A DNA stretch of 64,000 bases. It comes from DSVZ01 sp964568145. GTDB lineage: Bacteria; Verrucomicrobiota; Verrucomicrobiia; Limisphaerales; J093. The translations under genes and the position numbers were made by a program. The notes below the pieces were generated by a model that saw only the letters and a list, made by a program, of their open reading frames with translations, was not told the origin of the DNA and did not search any database. Where the stretch lies: positions 124,001-188,000 of the forward strand of contig CAZMOZ010000003.1 in assembly GCA_964568145.1 (NCBI GenBank), given 5' to 3'. Positions 1-8,500 of this stretch are shown here, piece by piece (the first letter of the stretch is position 1; each line of letters begins with the position of its first letter).

Positions 1-1
1 G

Positions 2-1528
2 AAGGTGATCGTGCTGGAGCCCATTCCCCGGCTGTTCAACACCGGCGTGGACGACAACGGCTTGATCCTGTTCGACGGTTCGGAGGACCCGCATTACAAG
101 CTGGTGGCGAACCCGGACGATCCGGCGGTGACTGTGCCGGTGGTGCAGGATTCGACGGTCTTCCCGATCGTGGGCGGGCCGTGGGTGGCCAACTCGGACA
201 CCTCGGTCTGGATCGGACCGCGCTTCGAGACCAGCGCCGCCGCGGGCGGCGATTATGTCTATGAACTGGAGGTGGACCTGACCGGCTTCGATCCGGCGTC
301 CGCGCTCCTCATGGGGTTCTGGGCCACCGACAACGCCGGCACGCTGATGCTGAACGACGTGCCCACCGGGGTGGTGAACGCCGGCAATTTCGACACCCTC
401 TCGCCGTTCCGCCTCGAGGGCATTTTCTTCACCGGGAAGAACCGGCTCCAGTTCAAGGTGAACAACGCCTCCGTCGGCTACACCGGCTTGCGGGTCCAGG
501 GGCTCCGCGGCGGCGCCCGGCGGGGCACCGTGGGCGACGCGCCCCGGATCATCTCCCAGCCCGCCGGCGGCCTGCTGCTGACCGGCGAAAGCCTCGATCT
601 GACCGTGGTGGCGGACGGCGCCAGGCCGCTGAATTACCAGTGGCACAAGAACGGCGCGGCCCTCAGTGGCAAAACGGAGGCCAAGCTCACGCTCGCAAAC
701 GTGACGCGCGCCGACGCCGGTGATTATTCGGTGACCGTCAGCAACTTCGCCGGCACCACCAACAGCGCCACGGCCACCGTCACCGTCCTCGAGCGCGTGC
801 CGGGCGTCTTCAGCACCGGCGTGGACGTCGCCGGCGCGGTCCTGGCCGACGGCTCGGTGGACCCGCATTACAAGCTGGTGATCAACGCCACGAACCCGGA
901 CTCGCAGGACGCGATCGTCCATGACTCGACGGTGTTCCCGATCGTGGCCGGCCCGTGGGTGGCCAACACCGATCGCTCCAAATGGATCGCGCCGTTGCTG
1001 GACTCGGGCGGCGCTTCGGGCGGCGACTACGCCTACCGCACCACCTTCGATCTCACCGGCTTTGATCCGGCCACGGCGGTGCTGCTGGGCCTCTGGGCAA
1101 CCGACAACCTCGGCACGGACATCAAGCTCAACGGCGCCAGCACCGGGCTGCAAAACGGCAACCAGTTCACCGCCTTCACGCCGTTCACCATCACCGCCGG
1201 CTTCCAGGCCGGGGTGAACACGCTGGAGTTCCATCTCAACAACGCCGACGCCGTGACGGGCTACACCGGCCTGCGCGTGGACAGCCTCCGCCTGGGTGCG
1301 CTGCCCGCGGGTGGCGCCGCGCCTTCGCTGGCCATCCAGCGCAGCGGCAACAACGTGGTCGTGTCCTGGCCCGCCTCGGCGACCGGCTACAAGCTGTTCG
1401 GCTCACCGGCGCTTGGCCCGGCCGCCGCGTGGACGGAAGTCAACGTCTCGCCCGTCCCGGCGGGCGACCGGCAGACGGTGACGATCACCCCAACCGGCGC
1501 GCAGCAGTTCTATCGGCTGCAGAAGTAG
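2..1528 (+). CDS. C-terminal part of a secreted Ig-like repeat protein (5' end outside window)
   Basis: Partial gene. The frame is open to the left edge and the first start-like codon is a GTG at 5, so the true start is probably upstream. Two copies of a roughly 160-residue module are visible (about residues 5-170 and 265-430). Each starts RLFNTGVDD or VFSTGVDV and carries DPHYKLV, a Trp-rich middle, DLTGFDPA and a closing GYTGLRV. An immunoglobulin-like domain lies between them (about 180-262, with YQWHKNGAAL and DAGDYSVTVSN). The last 70 residues form a fibronectin-like tail ending FYRLQK, which resembles the tails of the proteins ending at 10771 and 11770. The module is unnamed to me; it looks like a beta-sandwich. 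Likely an exported surface or polymer-binding protein. Expression and fold are inference. Confidence 0.8.
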   Translation, partial: KVIVLEPIPRLFNTGVDDNGLILFDGSEDPHYKLVANPDDPAVTVPVVQDSTVFPIVGGPWVANSDTSVWIGPRFETSAAAGGDYVYELEVDLTGFDPASALLMGFWATDNAGTLMLNDVPTGVVNAGNFDTLSPFRLEGIFFTGKNRLQFKVNNASVGYTGLRVQGLRGGARRGTVGDAPRIISQPAGGLLLTGESLDLTVVADGARPLNYQWHKNGAALSGKTEAKLTLANVTRADAGDYSVTVSNFAGTTNSATATVTVLERVPGVFSTGVDVAGAVLADGSVDPHYKLVINATNPDSQDAIVHDSTVFPIVAGPWVANTDRSKWIAPLLDSGGASGGDYAYRTTFDLTGFDPATAVLLGLWATDNLGTDIKLNGASTGLQNGNQFTAFTPFTITAGFQAGVNTLEFHLNNADAVTGYTGLRVDSLRLGALPAGGAAPSLAIQRSGNNVVVSWPASATGYKLFGSPALGPAAAWTEVNVSPVPAGDRQTVTITPTGAQQFYRLQK

Positions 1529-1553
1529 CCGGCTCGCGTGCCTAGTTCGCCGG

Positions 1554-1586
1554 CCGGCGGGGGCGACTCCGCCGGTCGTTTTGTTT
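1554..1586 (+). terminator. Intrinsic terminator after the Ig-like surface protein
   Basis: A 7-bp GC stem (CCGGCGG at 1554-1560 with CCGCCGG at 1569-1575) is followed by a T-rich run (TTTTGTTT, 1579-1586). It sits 26 bases after the stop at 1528 and separates that gene from the glycosidase starting at 1621. Confidence 0.65.
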
Positions 1587-1620
1587 CGCCGGCCGCCCGG
1601 CTTGCGGCTAGTCTCACGCC

Positions 1621-2751
1621 ATGTCCTGCCCGGAAACAGCGCTTGAACCGAAAGCCGAAGTCGGCCGCAACGCAGCGCGTCCCGCCTGCCCGACTTCGGT
1701 TTTCAGGCTTGATCGGAGCGCGCGTGGCCGCGCCCGCGGAACTTCGGCATTCGGGCTCCGTCTCGCCCTGGCTGTGATTTGCCTGGTGGCGGCCGGACTG
1801 TTCAGCCTTCGCGCTGATTCACCCGGCGCCTCCCCGCTGGCCGGCGCCAATCCGCTTCCCGGTCTGCGCAAGCTGTTCGACACGCCGTTGCGCGACACCT
1901 CGATCGCCCGCGGACCGGACGGCGTGTGGTATCTCACCGGCACGGTCGAGCCGTTCTGGGCTTACAACCAGGGCATCCAGGTCTGGAAATCGCCCGACCT
2001 CACGAACTGGACCGCGCTGGGCTTCGTCTGGAAGTACGGTACCAGCGCCTGGCACAAGCCGTACCTCGACGCGAAGAAGCCGCTTTGGGCGCCGGAGATT
2101 CATTTCCTGAAAGGCACGTTCTGGCTCACGTACAGCCTGCCCGGCTGGGACGGCACCGCGAAAACCTCCGGCTGCGGCCTGCTCAAGAGCGTGTCCGGCC
2201 GGGCCGAAGGGCCGTACGTGGACATGCAGCCCGGCGAGCGCTTGGGCGACGAGATTGACGCCTCGCTGTTCGAGGACGACGACGGCACCGTGTATTTCCT
2301 CTGGCACAGCGGCAAGATCGCGCGAATGAAGCCCGACCTGAGCGGCCTGGCGGAGCCGTATCGCTGGCTGAAAACCACGACGCCCGATCCGGACCCGGAG
2401 CATCATTCGGGCCTGTGCGCCGGCATTTTCGGCAAGGACTCGTTCGACCACGTCGGCTACGAAGGCATGTTCATTTTCAAGGCGAACGGCCGTTACCACC
2501 TCGCCTGCGCGGAGAACTTTCAAGGCCGGTACAGTTGCGCCATCGCCACCGCGACGAACCTCTTCGGTCCGTACGGCCCGCGCTACGAAGCCCTGCCGCA
2601 CGCCGGACACAACGTGTTTTTCCGCGACGACCACGGCCGCTGGTGGTCCACTTACTTTGGCAGCGACGAGCAAGCGCCCTGGCGGGAGCGCCCCGGTGTG
2701 TTCCGGGTCGAGTTTGACGCCGACGGGCGCGTCCGCGCGGCTGCCCCCTGA
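1621..2751 (+). CDS. GH43-like secreted glycoside hydrolase (five-bladed beta-propeller)
   Basis: 376 residues. Features of the clan GH-F propeller: an early Asp in RDTSIARGPDG, the central Asp block IDASLFEDDDGTVYF, and a Glu in YEGMFIFKANGRYH that would be the acid. Typical GH43 enzymes release arabinose, xylose or galactose from plant polysaccharides; the substrate here is not determined. A hydrophobic export segment (LRLALAVICLVAAGLFSLRA) lies at about residues 41-60, unusually far from the start, because the first 40 or so residues are encoded by a dispersed palindromic repeat (1641-1713). No closer start codon is convincing. A TAGTCT hexamer ends 6 bases before the ATG, suggesting a leaderless transcript. 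The GH127 gene follows after 25 bases. Confidence 0.85.
   Translation: MSCPETALEPKAEVGRNAARPACPTSVFRLDRSARGRARGTSAFGLRLALAVICLVAAGLFSLRADSPGASPLAGANPLPGLRKLFDTPLRDTSIARGPDGVWYLTGTVEPFWAYNQGIQVWKSPDLTNWTALGFVWKYGTSAWHKPYLDAKKPLWAPEIHFLKGTFWLTYSLPGWDGTAKTSGCGLLKSVSGRAEGPYVDMQPGERLGDEIDASLFEDDDGTVYFLWHSGKIARMKPDLSGLAEPYRWLKTTTPDPDPEHHSGLCAGIFGKDSFDHVGYEGMFIFKANGRYHLACAENFQGRYSCAIATATNLFGPYGPRYEALPHAGHNVFFRDDHGRWWSTYFGSDEQAPWRERPGVFRVEFDADGRVRAAAP
1641..1713. repeat. Dispersed palindromic repeat, family A, copy 1
   Basis: Inverted arms with cores GCCGAAGTCGG (1654-1664) and CCGACTTCGGT (1690-1700) around a GC-rich centre. The same element occurs at 5173-5245 and 32608-32668 and, more diverged, at 30265-30336. 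This copy lies in the N-terminal coding part of the GH43-like gene, where it encodes a CPTSVF peptide. Confidence 0.8.
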
Positions 2752-2776
2752 ACAGCGGTCCAACCGAGTTGCCCCA

Positions 2777-5146
2777 ATGAAGACATCCCTTCCAATCCTC
2801 GTCGCCGCCGGCCTGCCGCTCTACTGCGGGGCGCTGCTGGCCGATTCGCTCGACGCCAGCCGTGCGCCCGCGGGGGTGAAACCCGCCGCGCCGCCCAGGG
2901 CCCGGCCGTTCAGCCTGCACGACGTGCGCGTCACCGGCGGCCCGTTCAAGGAAGGCCAGGACATCGCCGTGGCCTGGCTGCTCAGCCTCGAGCCGGACCG
3001 CTTCCTTGCCAACTTCCGCAAGGAGGCGGGGCTGGAGCCAAAGGCGCCGCATTACGGCGGCTGGGAGGCACAGGGCGTGTCGGGCCATTCCGCCGGCCAT
3101 TACCTGAGCGCCTGCGCGCTGGCCTGGGCTGCCACGGGCAACGAGGAGTTTCGCCGGCGCGTGGACTACATCGTGGCCGAGCTCGCCGAATGCCAGCGCG
3201 CCAATGGCAACGGCTACGTGGCCGCCATCCCCGGCGGCAAACGGGCCTACGCCGAGGTCGCGGCCGGGAACATCCGCTCCGCCGGCTTCGACCTCAACGG
3301 CATCTGGGTGCCGAATTACACCCAGCACAAGCTCTTTGCCGGTCTGCGCGACGCCTACCGACTGGCCGGCAACCCGCCGGCCCTCGAAGTCGCCCGCGGT
3401 CTGGCGGACTGGTTCGAGCGCACGCACGCGAACCTCACGGACGAGCAGATGCAGAAGGTGCTGGCCTGCGAGCACGGTGGCTTGAACGAAACCTTCGCCG
3501 ACCTGTACGCGGACACGGGCGACGAGCGCTACCTGGCGTTGTCCCGCCGGTTCCATCACCGCGCCATCCTCGAGCCGCTCGCCCGTGGCGAGGACATCCT
3601 GCCCGGCAAGCACGCGAACACGCAGATTCCGAAACTGACCGGCCTGGCCACCCGCTACGAACTGGCGGGCGACCCCCGGGACCGCGCCGCCGCCGAGTTC
3701 TTCTGGCAGCGCGTGGTGTACCACCACAGCTACATCACCGGCGGCCACTGCGACCGCGAGCACTTCGGGCCGCCGGACCGGCTCAACGACCGCCTGAGCG
3801 CCGCCACCACCGAGACCTGCAACGTGTACAACATGCTCAAGCTCACCCGGCACGTCTTCGGCTGGAACCCCGACGTCGCCGTGGCCGACTTTTACGAACG
3901 CGCGCTGCTGAACCACATCCGCGCCACGCAGCACCCGGACGGGCGCGTCATCTACAACCTCTCGCTCCTGCCTGGCCATCACAAGGAGTACCAGCCGCTG
4001 CGCGACGCCTGGACCTGCTGCATGGGCACCGGCATGGAAAACCACGTCCGCTACGGCGACGGCATCTACTTCCACGACGACGCCGGCCTCTGGGTGAACC
4101 TCTACCTGCCCAGCGAGCTGACCTGGCGCGCCCGCGGCCTGAAGGTGCGGCTGGAGACCGACTGGCCCTTCGCCGACACCGCCACGCTCACATTCACCTG
4201 CGAGCAGCCGCGGGAGTTCGCGCTGCGTCTGCGGCATCCGCACTGGGCGAAGACCGGCTTCGCGGTGCGTGTGAACGGCGGCGAACAAGCACTGCCCACG
4301 CTGCCGTCCAGCTTCGCGGTACTGCGCCGGAAATGGCGGAGCGGCGACCGCGTCGAGGTCCGGTTCCCCATGTCGCTCCGCACCGAGGCCATGCCGGACA
4401 ACCCCAGCCGCATCGGCATCTTCTACGGGCCCACCCTCCTCGCCGCCGACCTCGGCCCGATGGACCAGCCGGAGGCCGGCCAACCCGGCTTCGTGCCGGT
4501 GCTGCTCACCGAAGGCCGCCCGGTCACCGATTGGGTCAAGCCGGTCTCCCTGGCCGCCCTGACCTTCAAGACCGAAGGCGTGGGCCGGCCCCGCGACGTT
4601 GAGTTGACGCCGTTCTTCCGCCTGCACGACCGTCGTTACACCGTCTTCCTCGATGTCTTCACCGCGGCCGGGTGGGCGAAGCGCGAAGCGGACATCCGCG
4701 CCGAGCAGGAGCTTGAAGCGAGGCTGACGGCGCGCACGCTGGACCTGCTGCGGACCGGCGAAATGCAGCCGGAGCGCGACCACGACCTGCAGGGCGAGAA
4801 GACCAGCGCCGGCGAGGCGTTCGGCCGCAAGTGGCGTCACGCCACCGACGGCGGCTGGTTCGCCTTCGAGTTGCGGGTGGACCCCGCCCAGCCGGTGGAG
4901 TTGTTGTGCACCTACTGGGGCGGCGACGGCGGCGGGTACCGCGAGTTCGACATCCTGGTGGACGGCACGCGCATCGCCACGCAGAAGCTCGAACAGAACC
5001 GGCCGAACCAGTTCTTTGAAGTAGCCTACCCGATCCCCGCCGAGCTGACGCGCGGCAAGAGCAAGGTCACGGTGCGCCTCCAGGCCCACCCCGGCAAATG
5101 GGCGGGTGGCCTGTTCGGCGCGCGGATGCTCAAGGCCGCGGAGTGA
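2777..5146 (+). CDS. GH127 family glycosidase (DUF1680), beta-L-arabinofuranosidase type
   Basis: 789 residues from the ATG at 2777, chosen because it gives a signal peptide (MKTSLPILVAAGLPLYCGAL) and because more upstream starts would run into the GH43 gene. Hallmarks are ETCNVYNMLKLTRHVF and TWTCCMGTGMENHVRYGDGIY. In GH127 a Glu and a cluster of Cys bind zinc, and one Cys is the nucleophile; the ETC and CC residues here fit that set. N-terminal (alpha/alpha)6 barrel, then beta-sandwich domains; the C-terminal 150 residues (after DLQGEKTSAGEAFGRKWRHA) look like a DUF4986/DUF6805-like module. Characterised relatives remove beta-L-arabinofuranose from arabino-oligosaccharides. Likely co-transcribed with the upstream GH43-like gene (25-base gap). 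Confidence 0.92.
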   Translation: MKTSLPILVAAGLPLYCGALLADSLDASRAPAGVKPAAPPRARPFSLHDVRVTGGPFKEGQDIAVAWLLSLEPDRFLANFRKEAGLEPKAPHYGGWEAQGVSGHSAGHYLSACALAWAATGNEEFRRRVDYIVAELAECQRANGNGYVAAIPGGKRAYAEVAAGNIRSAGFDLNGIWVPNYTQHKLFAGLRDAYRLAGNPPALEVARGLADWFERTHANLTDEQMQKVLACEHGGLNETFADLYADTGDERYLALSRRFHHRAILEPLARGEDILPGKHANTQIPKLTGLATRYELAGDPRDRAAAEFFWQRVVYHHSYITGGHCDREHFGPPDRLNDRLSAATTETCNVYNMLKLTRHVFGWNPDVAVADFYERALLNHIRATQHPDGRVIYNLSLLPGHHKEYQPLRDAWTCCMGTGMENHVRYGDGIYFHDDAGLWVNLYLPSELTWRARGLKVRLETDWPFADTATLTFTCEQPREFALRLRHPHWAKTGFAVRVNGGEQALPTLPSSFAVLRRKWRSGDRVEVRFPMSLRTEAMPDNPSRIGIFYGPTLLAADLGPMDQPEAGQPGFVPVLLTEGRPVTDWVKPVSLAALTFKTEGVGRPRDVELTPFFRLHDRRYTVFLDVFTAAGWAKREADIRAEQELEARLTARTLDLLRTGEMQPERDHDLQGEKTSAGEAFGRKWRHATDGGWFAFELRVDPAQPVELLCTYWGGDGGGYREFDILVDGTRIATQKLEQNRPNQFFEVAYPIPAELTRGKSKVTVRLQAHPGKWAGGLFGARMLKAAE

Positions 5147-5172
5147 GTCAGGGTGAAACGCCGGGGCCGACG

Positions 5173-5245
5173 CTTGAACCCGAAAACCGAAGCTGGCCGT
5201 GGCGCGGTGCGTTCCGCCTGTCCGACTTCGGTTTTCGGGTTGACC
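5173..5245. repeat. Dispersed palindromic repeat, family A, copy 2
   Basis: Perfect 16-bp inverted arms (AACCCGAAAACCGAAG at 5177-5192 and its complement at 5226-5241). The centre, GGCCGTGGCGCGGTGC, is shared exactly with copy 3 near 32630. It lies between the GH127 stop and the signal sequence of the CotH protein and is open in the CotH frame. Confidence 0.85.
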
Positions 5246-5420
5246 CGGCGGGCTGAATTCCGGCGGGGTGCGAACGCACTGGGCGTGCGCTTTTCCGCAC
5301 CGTCGCGAAAAGCGCAATCACGGGAAACCCATCGAGCCCTGGCTTTGGTCCTGGAGGATTGCCAGGCCCGGCGGAGACGCCGCGTTGAGGTCCGCGGTCA
5401 GCGGTGCGCAATCCACACTC

Positions 5421-5486
5421 CCCATTCCGCATTCCGCATTCCGCGGTCCACAATTGGCGGCAGGGCTCGACGGAGTCTCGCCCCAC
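5421..5486. repeat. Short tandem oligomer ATTCCGC followed by family B repeat core
   Basis: CCCATTCCGCATTCCGCATT at 5421-5440 is a tandem of a 7-mer. It is followed at 5461-5486 by the family B core (GGGCTCGACGGAGTCTCGCC), also found near 16463, 25091 and 59175. In the open frame it would encode SAFRIPRS. Confidence 0.7.
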
Positions 5487-5533
5487 CTGCTTTGGCTGGG
5501 GCTCGGCCGCGCCGGGTTCGTCGGCGTTCACCG

Positions 5534-8500
5534 GTGGTCTGCCGGTTGATCCTGGCTTTGCTCGCCGCACTGGCCGCATCGCCGGTCGTCCAGGCTACCG
5601 TCATCCCCGGCTTGTTCAACACCGGCGTGGACGACGCCGGTGCGTTGCTGCCGGCTGGCGCGCGCGACCCGCATTGGCACCTGGTGCAAAGCGCCGACGC
5701 CTCGGTCCCTGGCCCCGCGGCCTGGGTCGTCCGCGAAGGCTTTCCCATCCCGCCCTGGATCGCGAACGGCCCCGACTCGAAATGGATCGCGCCGCAGGCC
5801 GACCAGTCCGGCGGCAACTCGCCCGGCAATTACACCTACCAGCTCGTCTTCGATCTCACCGGCTTCGACCCCGCCTCAGCGGTGCTCACCGGGCGCTGGT
5901 CTTCGGACAACGCCGGGGTCGAGGTGCGCCTCAACGGCCAGCCCACCGGCGTGACGTTTGACGGCAACTTCGGCGCGTTCTCGCCTGAGTTCACGCTGCG
6001 CGCCGGCTTCATCGCGGGCGCCAACACGCTCGATTTCGTGGTCAACAACGCCGGCGACAGCGTCAACCCCACCGGCTTCCGCGCCGAATTGCGCGGCACG
6101 GCGGAACTCGAGGCCCCGCCCGGCACGCCCCCGCAAATCGTCCGCCAGCCCGAGCCAGTCACGGTGTCGTTCAAGGATCCCGCCCGCTTCAGCGTGGGCG
6201 TGTACGGCAGCCGGCCGCTGGCCTACCAGTGGCGACACGGCGGCCGGGCCCTCGCGGGAGCCACCAACGCGACGCTGCTGATCCCCTTCGCCAGCGTGGC
6301 CGACGGCGGCAGCTACGACGTGGTGGTGGGCAACGCCTTTGGCACGGCCACCAGCGCGAAGGCGTCGCTCACGCTCACGTTTCCGAACCCGGCGCAGCTC
6401 GGCCGCGAGCCGCCCGGCCCTTCGAGCCGTCGCACCGCCATCGCCCTCACCGAGATCATGTACCACCCGGCCGAGCGTCCGGGCGACGGTGACCTCGAGT
6501 TCATCGAGTTATACAACTCCAATCCGTTCTTCGAGGACCTGGGCGGCTGGCGGTTGAGCGGCGAAGTGGACTTCACGTTTCCGCCGGGGACGATTCTCGG
6601 CGGGACGAACTACCTGGTCGTGGCCGCGAACCCGACCGCCTTCCGCGCCGCGTACGGCCTCACGAACGTGCTGGGCGGCTGGGTCGGCAAACTGGCGAAT
6701 GAAGGCGGGCGCCTGCGCTTGCGCAAGACCTCGGGCGCGGTGGTGCTCGAGGTGAATTACCGCCCCGATCCACCCTGGCCGCTGGCTGCGGCTGGCGCCG
6801 GCCATTCGCTGGTGCTCGCGCGGCCGAGTTACGGCGAGGACGATCCGCGCGCCTGGTCCGTCAGCGCGTTCGCGGGCGGCTCGCCTGGCGCGGCCGATCC
6901 GCCGCCGGCCAGTCCGCTCGACAACCTCGTCATCCATGAAGTCTTCGCCGCGCCCGGACCAGGTGAGCGGGCGTGGATCGAGTTGCACAACGCGAGCGCG
7001 CGGCCGGTGGACGCTTCCGGCTGCGTCCTCAGCCCGCAGCCTGGCGCGGCCGGATTCACCGTCCCGGCCGGCACGGTGCTCGGCGGCGGGGAGTTCGCGG
7101 TCTTCGACGAAACCCGGCTCGGCTTCGCGCCCGAAGCGGTTGACGGCCGGCTTTACCTTTTCAACCCGGACAGGACGCGCGCGCTGGACGCCGTCGAAGC
7201 GCCGCTCCGTTCCGGAAGCGCCGGCAGTTCGCCGGCGACGGTCATGTCGCTGAGCCTGGGTCGCACGCCGCCGCGATCCGGCGCGCTGCGCGAACTTGCC
7301 TCGCCCACACCCAACGCGCCGAACGCGCCGCCCCGCGCCGGTGAAATCGTCATCACCGAAATCCTGTTCCGCCCGCTGTCGGGTGACGACCGCGACGAGT
7401 TTGCGGAATTGCACAACCGCAGCCACTCCGCGTTGGACCTCGGCGGCTGGCGGTTCGTGGACGGGATCGAGTTCGAGTTTCCGCCAGCGGTGACATTGCC
7501 GCCGGGCGGTTATCTGGTCGTGGCGCGTGACGCGGCGCATTTCCGCGCCGCTCACCCGAGCCTGCCGGCTGGCGTGGTCGTCGGCGATTTCCAAGGCAGT
7601 TTGTCGGATCGGGGCGAGCGGCTGGCGCTGGCGCGGCCGGTGTTGCTGAGCGGCCGCGCGGCGACGGCGTGGCTCATCGCGGCCGAGGCGCGGTACCGCG
7701 ACGGCGACCGCGCGAGCCGTTGGGCCGACGGCGGCGGCAGCAGTCTGGAACTGGCGGACCTGCGCTCCGACCCGCTCGATCCCGACAACTGGGTGGACAG
7801 TGATGAAACCGGCGAGGCGGACTGGACCTTGATCGAGGCGACCGGCGTGCTGGATCACACGCACCCGGCCGTGCCCGCCGCCGACCAGTTGCAGGTCATG
7901 CTGCTCGAGGCGGGCGAGGCGCTGGTGGACAACGTGGAGGTGCGCGTCGGCGACGGCGGCAACCGTGTGGGCAACGGCGCGTTTGAGTTCAGCGCCGCCG
8001 GCTGGTTTTTCCAGGGCACACATCGCTTGAGCCGGCGGCAGAGCGGCGGCTATCTCAGCGCCGGTTGTCTGCGCCTGGTCGCGAGCGGCCGAGGCGACCA
8101 CGTGGCCAACCGCGCCCGCACGGTGCTGACCGCGCCGATTCCCGCCGGCCAGACGGCCACGATCCGCGCGCGGGTGAAATGGCTGGCGGGCCATCCGGAA
8201 ATCCTGTTGCGGCTGCGCGGCGGCGGGCTCGAAGCCGCGCACCGGCTGGCCACGCCGGTGTCGCCCGGCACGCCAGGCGCGCCCAACAGCCGCGCCGTGG
8301 CCAACGCGGGTCCAACCGTCAGCGAAGTTTCGCATCGGCCGGTCCTGCCGGCCGCCGGCCAGCCGGTGCGCGTGCTGGCGCGCGTGGCCGACCCGGACGG
8401 CGTCGCAAACGTAACGCTGCGCTTCCGGCGCGACCCGGACCGCGAGTCCGCCAGCACGCCAATGGTGGACGACGGGACCGGTCCGGACGAACTGGCAGGA

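Noticed and set aside
2477..5317. A 946-codon minus-strand frame antisense to the GH127 gene
   Set aside because: The plus-strand frame carries all GH127 motifs; the antisense product is Arg/Gly/Val-rich without recognisable domains.
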